Assembly (NCBI RefSeq): GCF_002014975.1
Contig: NZ_MUXV01000094.1
Span: 1 to 11,758 of the forward strand
Source of the DNA: Moraxella bovis
Lineage (GTDB): Bacteria > Pseudomonadota > Gammaproteobacteria > Pseudomonadales > Moraxellaceae
Direction of reading: 5' to 3'
DNA: 11,758 nt
This document shows, piece after piece, positions 5,704 to 11,758 of the stretch. The notes under the pieces are model-generated. The model made no database searches, had not been told where the DNA came from, and saw nothing but the letters and a program-made list of their open reading frames with translations. Numbering within the stretch: the first letter of the stretch is position 1; each line of letters begins with the position of its first letter. A program made the position numbers and the translations under genes.

Positions 5704-7080
5704 ATGAGCGTTCATTTTGTAAATCATGCCCCAACAGCTCCCAAAGATGGTGCAACCAACGACTACTATTTGACTCGTCAAAACCAAATGGAGTCAAATG
5801 TCCGTAGTTACCCCCGTAAACTCCCCCTAGCCATTGCCAAAGCACAAGGGTGCTGGGTTACCGATGTAGAAGGCAACGAATACCTTGACTGCCTAGCAGG
5901 AGCAGGTACGCTAGCCCTAGGACACAATCACCCTGCCACAATCAACGCCATTAAAGACGTGCTAGAAAGCGGTTTGCCACTGCATACCCTTGACATCACC
6001 ACGCCAATCAAAGACGCATTCACCGAAAAATTGTTGTCATTCTTTCCAAAAGATTTTATTTTGCAGTTTTGCGGTCCAACAGGGGCTGACGGTACAGAAG
6101 CTGCCATCAAGCTTGCCAAAACCTACACAGGGCGTGATAATGTCATCGCATTCTCTGGCGGTTATCACGGCATGACGCACGGAGCGCTTGCGATGACAGG
6201 CAATTTGTCCGCCAAAGAAAAAGTGGGCAATCTCATGGCAGGCGTGCAGTTCATGCCTTATCCACACGAATACCGTTGCCCGCTGGGTCTGGGCGGTGAA
6301 GTGGGCGTGGACGCTTTAACTTATTATTTTGAAAACTTCATCGAAGATGTGGAAAGTGGTGTGGTAAAACCCGCTGCCGTTATCCTAGAAGCCATTCAGG
6401 GCGAAGGCGGTGTTGTCCCTGCGCCCAAAAAATGGCTACAAAAAATTCGTGAGGTTACTGCCAAACACGACATCGTGCTTATCCTAGATGAGGTGCAAGC
6501 AGGATTTGCTCGCTCTGGCAAGATGTTCGCCTTTGAACACGCCGAAATCGTCCCTGATGTGGTCGTCATGTCTAAGGCGGTGGGCGGTGGTTTACCCCTT
6601 GCCGTGCTTGCCATTAACAAAAAATTTGATGCGTGGTCGCCAGCAGGCCATACAGGTACTTTCCGTGGCAATCAGCTAGCCATGGCAGCAGGCTATAATG
6701 TTCTAGAGCAAATCACCAACAATAACCTTGCCGAAAACTCACGCATTCAAGGCGAGTTTTTGCGTGATGAACTGCGTAAAATTGCACAAGAATTCCCCTG
6801 TATCGGTCATGTGCGTGGACGTGGCTTAATGACGGGTATTGAGATTGTAGACGAGCGTAAATCCGCCGACCATATGGGTTCATACCCTGCCGACAGTGAG
6901 CTTGCGGTCGCTATCCAAAAAGCGTGCTTTGATAATAAGCTACTTTTGGAGCGTGGTGGTCGTGGTGGTACAGTGGTTCGTCTGCTTTGTCCAATCACCA
7001 TCACTCGTGAAGAATGTCAGACGGTCATTGATCGCTTTAAAAAGGCGGTGGGTGAAGCGGTAAAAGCGGTTCGTGGCTAG
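5704..7080 (+). CDS. dat: L-2,4-diaminobutyrate:2-oxoglutarate aminotransferase
   Basis: A 458-residue class III, PLP-dependent aminotransferase of the Dat/EctB type. It interconverts L-aspartate 4-semialdehyde plus glutamate and L-2,4-diaminobutyrate plus 2-oxoglutarate in the cytoplasm. The PLP site is complete: [11 protein letters not shown] (124-134), SGGYHG (151-156), D262 in LDEVQ, and the Schiff-base lysine K291 in MSKAVGGG. Full-length match to the Acinetobacter dat product, which works with ddc (diaminobutyrate decarboxylase) to make 1,3-diaminopropane. EctB (ectoine pathway) is the alternative, but no ectA or ectC is nearby. Here no ddc follows: a strong terminator and then the restriction locus come next, so the decarboxylase, if present, is elsewhere. 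GC-rich relative to the downstream genes. Confidence 0.9.
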   Translation: MSVHFVNHAPTAPKDGATNDYYLTRQNQMESNVRSYPRKLPLAIAKAQGCWVTDVEGNEYLDCLAGAGTLALGHNHPATINAIKDVLESGLPLHTLDITTPIKDAFTEKLLSFFPKDFILQFCGPTGADGTEAAIKLAKTYTGRDNVIAFSGGYHGMTHGALAMTGNLSAKEKVGNLMAGVQFMPYPHEYRCPLGLGGEVGVDALTYYFENFIEDVESGVVKPAAVILEAIQGEGGVVPAPKKWLQKIREVTAKHDIVLILDEVQAGFARSGKMFAFEHAEIVPDVVVMSKAVGGGLPLAVLAINKKFDAWSPAGHTGTFRGNQLAMAAGYNVLEQITNNNLAENSRIQGEFLRDELRKIAQEFPCIGHVRGRGLMTGIEIVDERKSADHMGSYPADSELAVAIQKACFDNKLLLERGGRGGTVVRLLCPITITREECQTVIDRFKKAVGEAVKAVRG

Positions 7081-7096
7081 GCGTTAATTGTAATTT

Positions 7097-7134
7097 AAAA
7101 ATAAAGGCGTGCTAAATGGTACGCCTTTATTTTT
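7097..7134. terminator. Intrinsic terminator after dat
   Basis: Perfect 14-base arms at 7097-7110 and 7121-7134 (AAAAATAAAGGCGT and its complement) surround a ten-base loop, with U-runs on both strands. It ends dat 16 bases past the stop and insulates the mod/res locus. Confidence 0.93.
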
Positions 7135-7167
7135 GCCAAAAATTGGCTTTATGTTTACCAAACAATT

Positions 7168-7176
7168 TGTTAGAAT
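7168..7176 (+). promoter_or_regulatory. Predicted extended -10 promoter of mod
   Basis: TG-T-TAGAAT places the start near 7183, upstream of both candidate mod start codons. The -35 region is poor (TTTATG at 7148-7153). A consensus TTGACA at 7189-7194 lies too far downstream to serve a transcript that includes the start codons. Confidence 0.4.
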
Positions 7177-7200
7177 AAAAAATTTTACTTGACACTTGCT

Positions 7201-9109
7201 ATGGAAAATCGCAAAATGAACCAACCAACCAACCAACCAACCAACCAACCAACCAACCAACCAACCAACCAACCAACCAACCAACAGCCTAAAAACCGCC
7301 CATAATACCGACTTTTTTGGTGAAAAATTAGCCAAACTTCGTCAAATTCTGCCTGAAATTTTTAGCGAACACGCCCTAGACCTAGAAAAACTCAAAACCC
7401 TACTGGGCGACCACCTTGCTCAAAACGAACGCTACGGCTTAAATTGGGCAGGCAAATCAACCGCCTATCAAGCCCTACAAGCCCCCACCAGTAACACATT
7501 AGTCCCTTGCCCTAGCGAGAGCGTGGATTTTGATACCACACAAAACATTTTTATTGAAAGCGATAATTTAGAAGCCCTAAAAATATTACAAAAATCCTAT
7601 GCAGGCAAAATCAAAATGATATACATTGACCCGCCATACAATACGGGCAATGATTTTATTTATCACGATGATTTTAGCCAAAGCAAAAAGGATTATGAAG
7701 TTGCGATTGGTGATAGAGATATTCACGGAAAATTATTAAAATCCTTTAAAAAGAACAGCAAAGACAATGGGCATTATCATTCTAATTGGCTTAATATGAT
7801 GTTGCCACGATTGCATTTGGCCCATACTTTACTTTCTGATGATGGCGTGATTTTTATTAGTATTGATGATCATGAACAAGCTCAATTAAAGTTGTTGTGT
7901 GATGAAATATTTGGCGGGGAGAATTTTGTTGCGGATTTAATCAGAAAAACAAAATCAACCACAAATGATGCTAAAACTGGTTTAAACTTACAACACGAAA
8001 ATTGTTTAATTTATGCAAAAAATAAAGACTTGATAAAATTATTAGGCGGAGAAAAAGATTTATCGGGATATTCAAATCCAGATAATGACCCCAATGGAGA
8101 TTGGTGTTCAAGCGACCCAAGTGCAAAAAGTGGAACGGAGAAAAATAACTATTTTTCAATTACAAACCCCTATACTGGAAAAATAGATTATCCGCCAACT
8201 GGTAGATTTTGGCTTTTTTCACAAAAGACAATCCAAAAACATATTGATAATGGCAATATTTGTTTTAAGAAAGAACATAAGGAAAATGAAAGGGGGTTTA
8301 TTTTTAAAAGATATAAAAAAGATTTAAAGACAACACAAAAAACATTAGACAGTTTGGTATTTTGTGATAATGAATTTATGAACCAAGTTGCCACAAAAGA
8401 ATTATTGGATATTAATTTGGCTAAGCACTTTAATTACCCAAAAAGTACCAAATTTTTAAAAAGAATTATTGAACATAGTAGCAATTCAAACTCAATAATC
8501 CTAGACTTTTTCGCAGGTTCGGCAACGACCGCCCACGCTGTTATGCAATTAAATAGCGAAGACAATGGTAATCGTCAATTTATTATGGTGCAATTACCTG
8601 AACTCACCGATGAAAAATCTGAAGCCTATAAAGCTGGATTTAAAACCATTAGCGACATATCCAAAGAACGCATTCGCCGTGCAGGAGCAAAAATCAAAGC
8701 CGAAAATCCTGAAAAAAAGATTGATACAGGCTTTAAAGTATTTAAATTAAGCGATAGTAATTTTAAAGCGTGGCAGATTGATGATGATATATCTAAGCAA
8801 TTAGAACTATACATTGACCCCTTAAAAGACAATGCCAATGAAATGGATATTGTCTATGAATTGCTATTAAAAATGGGATTAAAATTAACGGCGGATATTA
8901 AATTTGATAACGGCATTTATTGGCTAACTTGTGAAAATAAATCATACGCCATTGTGCTAAATTCATTATCCCAAGATGAGTTTAACGCCATTATTGACAA
9001 AAAACCTGCCAAAACCGTTGTCCTAGACAAAGTATTTTTAAATGACAGCGAAAAATCCAATGTGATTTTGCAATTTAAAGATGCTGGACTAAATTTTGAA
9101 AGCATTTAA
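7201..9109 (+). CDS. modM: Phase-variable type III DNA methyltransferase (Mod), frame OFF as sequenced
   Basis: Type III Mod adds a methyl group to adenine N6 at the site recognised by the RM complex and supplies its sequence specificity. The two start codons, ATG 7201 and ATG 7216 (GGA upstream), are in the same frame, which reads MENRKM plus NQPT repeats and stops at 7303-7305 after 34 residues. The Mod body reads one frame over, from the repeat through [15 protein letters not shown] to 9109. Loss of one CAAC unit or gain of two joins them, giving 634 residues with 15 units. In that numbering DPPYNTG (motif IV) is near 142 and [11 protein letters not shown] (motif I) near 434. This is the beta-class order, with the target-recognition region between. 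No in-frame ATG lies between the tract and the DPPY region, so OFF should mean no working Mod. The body and (CAAC)n tract resemble Moraxella modM; the allele was not assigned. Confidence 0.9.
7219..7285. repeat. Tetranucleotide phase-variation tract (CAAC)16
   Basis: Sixty-seven bases of uninterrupted four-base periodicity, AACC x16 plus AAC, or exactly 16 CAAC units at 7222-7285. It encodes NQPT repeats directly after the mod ATG. Each unit gained or lost by slipped-strand mispairing shifts the frame by one base, so mod cycles through one ON and two OFF states. Counts of 12, 15 or 18 are ON for this allele. Confidence 0.98.
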
Positions 9110-9127
9110 TTATTGGGGGAATGGATG

Positions 9128-11758
9128 ATGCAAATTCAATACGAACAGTTAGATTATCAAAAACAGGCGATTGACAGTATTGTGGATTTATTTCAAGGCG
9201 AAATCACACATCATCAAGATGATTTTAGCTTGTCGGATAAAGACAATATGCGTGTCATTGCCAATGAATTATCATTATCCAAAGATGATATTTTTGATAA
9301 TTTAAAAAATATCCAAACGCAAAATCAGCTTTCTTTGTCTGATAAATTGGATAATTTGTATTTTAGCGTAGAAATGGAAACGGGTACAGGCAAAACTTTT
9401 GTCTACCTTAATACCATTTTTGAATTAAACAAACGCTATGGCTGGCGAAAATTTATCATTGTTGTGCCAAGTGTTGCCATTCGTGAAGGTGTATTGCAAA
9501 CTTTAAATAGCACAAAAGCCCATTTTAAAGCTGAATTTAATTCGCCAATTTATCATTATTATGAATACAGCGGTCAAAAAACCAATCTGCTCAAACAATT
9601 TGCCATAAGTGCGCATATTGAAATTTTGGTGATGAATATTCAATCTTTTGAAAAAGAAAGCAATATCATCAATCAGCAGCGAGAAAATGGCGTATTGATG
9701 GAGTTAATTCAAGCAACGAATCCAATCATTATTATTGACGAACCACAAAATATCAGCAGTGATAAACGCAAAAATGCCATTGAAAATTTAAATCCATTAT
9801 TCACGGTCGGTTATTCAGCAACGCATAAAGAAATTATCAATAAAGTATATAGCCTAAATCCCGTGCAAGCATTTGAAAAGAATTTGGTAAAACAAATTGT
9901 CGTCAATTCTGTGGTGTCGCAGGATAAAAATAATGCTTTTATTGAATTAAAAGAAGTCGCTAATAAAGGCGGATTAAAAGCCAAAATTATCATTGATATC
10001 AATGAAAATAAAGAATTAAAACGCAAATCAGTTACTATAAAAACAGGCGATGATTTGTATGAAAAATCAAAACAAAATCCCAATTATCAAGGATTTATTG
10101 TTAATGGTATTGATTTGGAAAATCAAAGCATCAGTTTTGCCAATAGCATCAATATGAATGCTGGTGTAAATATGGACGCTTTAAAAGATGAAGTGATGAA
10201 AAAACAAATTCATTGTACCATTAAAGAACATTTAAAGCGTGAACGAGAATTGACGCCATTGGGCATTAAAGTCTTATCGCTGTTTTTTATTGACAAGGTA
10301 GAAAACTATCGCACCAATGCACAAGGCGAAATCGGTAAATTTTATCATTGGTTTGAAGAATTGTATGAATTAGAAACAGGGCAATCGGCACAAGGTGTAC
10401 ATAATGGCTATTTTAGCCAAGATAAAAAAGGTAATGCCAAAAATAGTAACGGCACAACCAAAGATGATAATGATGCCTATGAATTGATTATGAAAGATAA
10501 AGAGCGGTTATTATCGCTTGATGAACCTGTGCGCTTTATTTTTAGTCATTCAGCCTTAAAAGAAGGTTGGGATAATCCCAATGTTTTTCAGATTTGTACT
10601 TTAAATGAAACCACATCTACCATTAAAAAACGCCAAGAAATTGGGCGTGGTCTAAGACTATGTGTCAATCAAAATGGCGAGAGAGTTTATGATGAACAGG
10701 TCAATATTTTAACGGTAATCCCCAATGAAAGCTATGAGCAATTTGCCAGCAGTTTACAGCAGGAATATATCGATGATTGTGGTGTTAAATTTGAAAAATC
10801 TAATATCAAAGACGCTAAAAATGAACGCACGGTAACTTATCGTTTTGATGCCTTTACCGACCCACTATTTTTACAAATTTGGGAGCGTATTCGCCAAAAA
10901 ACCAAATATCGTGTGCAATTTGATAGCGATGAGTTGATTAAATTGGCAAGCCAAGCATTAAATAATATGCCAGCCATTGCCAAACCAAAAATTGAAATTA
11001 AAAAAGCACGACTCATTCAAAATAGCGAAACAGGCGTACAGACAAAAGAGGTTTATTCTGAGTACCAGTATTTGGACAAAAAAATTTCCATACCTGATAT
11101 TTTAAAGGCATTGCAAAATAAAACGGGATTAACTCGTCAAACTTTGGTGGAAATTTTAAAGCAATCTGGCAGAATTGATGAGATTAAAAATAACCCACAG
11201 CGCTTTATTGAAATTGTGGCAGAAATCATCAATAATGAACTGTACGATTTGATGAAAAACGGCATTTATTATCAAAAATTAGATGAAATGTATGAACAAA
11301 ATCTGTTTGAGACTTATCCGATTTTTGTTAATGATTATACTTTTGAAGTGGATAAAGATAAAATGCACCGAACCATTTACAATAGTGTATTGGATTTGGA
11401 TTCAGGTACAGAAAAAACATTTGCCACACAGTGTCAAAATTATGATGAGCAAGTAGATTTTTATTTTAAATTACCCAAAAAATTTAAAATCCCAACACCA
11501 ATCGGTAATTACAATCCTGATTGGGCGGTTGTCATCAATAAAAATGGCGAGCAGGTTTATTTTATCGCTGAGACCAAAAATACAGGCGATAAATCCATTC
11601 AAGATGGGGTGGTGGTTGATAAATTGAAGTGGGAAGAGCGGTTTAAGATTGCTTGTGCCAAACGATTTTTTGAAATAAATGATGAAGTAGGCTATCAAGT
11701 GGTGCAAAAAGTTAATGAATTGACCGAAAATAATAAGGTATACCCCACTCTCAACTAA
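9128..11758 (+). CDS. res: Type III restriction endonuclease subunit (Res)
   Basis: An 876-residue ATP-dependent helicase-nuclease that works in complex with Mod. It cuts after two inversely oriented unmethylated sites communicate. Superfamily 2 motifs in order: YQKQAID at the N-terminus, METGTGKT (Walker A), IIIIDEPQ (motif II), GYSATH (motif III), SHSALKEGWDNP and QEIGRGLRLCVN (motif VI). The C-terminal PD-(D/E)XK nuclease is present: NPDWAVV then FIAETKNT. It starts 18 bases after the mod stop, with GGGGGA at 9115-9120; the ATG at 9128 has better spacing than the one at 9125. Its stop is the last three bases of the window. It is somewhat shorter than the 900-990 residues common for Res, but both enzymatic domains are there. 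With mod OFF, Res alone should not restrict. AT-rich like mod, suggesting acquisition as a unit. Confidence 0.93.
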   Translation: MQIQYEQLDYQKQAIDSIVDLFQGEITHHQDDFSLSDKDNMRVIANELSLSKDDIFDNLKNIQTQNQLSLSDKLDNLYFSVEMETGTGKTFVYLNTIFELNKRYGWRKFIIVVPSVAIREGVLQTLNSTKAHFKAEFNSPIYHYYEYSGQKTNLLKQFAISAHIEILVMNIQSFEKESNIINQQRENGVLMELIQATNPIIIIDEPQNISSDKRKNAIENLNPLFTVGYSATHKEIINKVYSLNPVQAFEKNLVKQIVVNSVVSQDKNNAFIELKEVANKGGLKAKIIIDINENKELKRKSVTIKTGDDLYEKSKQNPNYQGFIVNGIDLENQSISFANSINMNAGVNMDALKDEVMKKQIHCTIKEHLKRERELTPLGIKVLSLFFIDKVENYRTNAQGEIGKFYHWFEELYELETGQSAQGVHNGYFSQDKKGNAKNSNGTTKDDNDAYELIMKDKERLLSLDEPVRFIFSHSALKEGWDNPNVFQICTLNETTSTIKKRQEIGRGLRLCVNQNGERVYDEQVNILTVIPNESYEQFASSLQQEYIDDCGVKFEKSNIKDAKNERTVTYRFDAFTDPLFLQIWERIRQKTKYRVQFDSDELIKLASQALNNMPAIAKPKIEIKKARLIQNSETGVQTKEVYSEYQYLDKKISIPDILKALQNKTGLTRQTLVEILKQSGRIDEIKNNPQRFIEIVAEIINNELYDLMKNGIYYQKLDEMYEQNLFETYPIFVNDYTFEVDKDKMHRTIYNSVLDLDSGTEKTFATQCQNYDEQVDFYFKLPKKFKIPTPIGNYNPDWAVVINKNGEQVYFIAETKNTGDKSIQDGVVVDKLKWEERFKIACAKRFFEINDEVGYQVVQKVNELTENNKVYPTLN

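Noticed and set aside
7189..7217. TTGACA (7189-7194) with CAAAAT (7212-7217) as the mod promoter
   Set aside because: The hexamers are 17 bases apart, but transcription would begin inside the repeat and lose both start codons, and the -10 matches at only four of six positions.
7219..7285. CRISPR array or satellite
   Set aside because: The tract is a pure four-base repeat with no spacers; it is a coding microsatellite.
7084..7335. Minus-strand ORF with GWLV repeats
   Set aside because: It is only the opposite-strand reading of the CAAC tract plus the dat terminator; no ribosome site and no meaning outside the repeat.
7523..9109. Mod as a separate gene starting at GTG 7523
   Set aside because: The same frame continues upstream through conserved Mod N-terminal sequence into the repeat, and no ribosome site precedes the GTG. 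The real start is before the tract.

Overview
The window looks like chromosomal DNA from a Moraxella species (Gammaproteobacteria, Moraxellaceae). The evidence is the combination of a Piv-like recombinase, a TfpX/TfpZ (TfpB) pilin accessory protein next to a type IVa pilin with a sigma-54-type promoter, and a type III restriction-modification locus whose mod gene carries a (CAAC)n tract like that of the Moraxella modM family. The exact species cannot be read from the sequence. Six complete genes and one frame-disrupted gene fill most of the window; there are no tRNA, rRNA or CRISPR features.

Bases 1-3866, pilus region. A Piv/IS110-family DEDD recombinase (minus strand) has a short, structured, non-coding 5' region and is flanked by imperfect direct repeats. 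Next come a membrane-anchored LtaS/sulfatase-fold enzyme (plus), a TfpB-like pilin accessory protein (minus, convergent with the previous gene, 2 bases between stops) and a type IVa prepilin (plus). Pilin and accessory gene diverge from a 62-base interval holding a sigma-54-like and a sigma-70-like promoter. In M. bovis and M. lacunata, Piv inverts a pilin segment to switch pilin type. Here only one pilin is visible and no second recombination site was found, so inversion remains a hypothesis.

Bases 3885-7134, housekeeping metabolism. serA (minus) has intact catalytic and serine-feedback residues. A 592-base gap separates it from dat (plus), a class III aminotransferase that makes L-2,4-diaminobutyrate. 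The left half of the gap is AT-rich and shows only a serA promoter. The right half holds a strong extended -10 promoter and a roughly 300-base leader with four successive stem-loops. Bidirectional terminators close the pilin/serA and dat/mod junctions.

Bases 7135-11758, phase-variable type III restriction-modification. mod contains 16 CAAC units right after its start codon. With this count the start codons are out of frame with the methyltransferase body, so the gene is OFF as written; 15 or 18 units would restore it. res follows 18 bases later with a strong ribosome site and ends with its stop at the last base of the window. Since a type III Res works with Mod, repeat slippage would switch both restriction and methylation, and possibly expression of other genes (a phasevarion). 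The mod/res pair is visibly more AT-rich than serA and dat.
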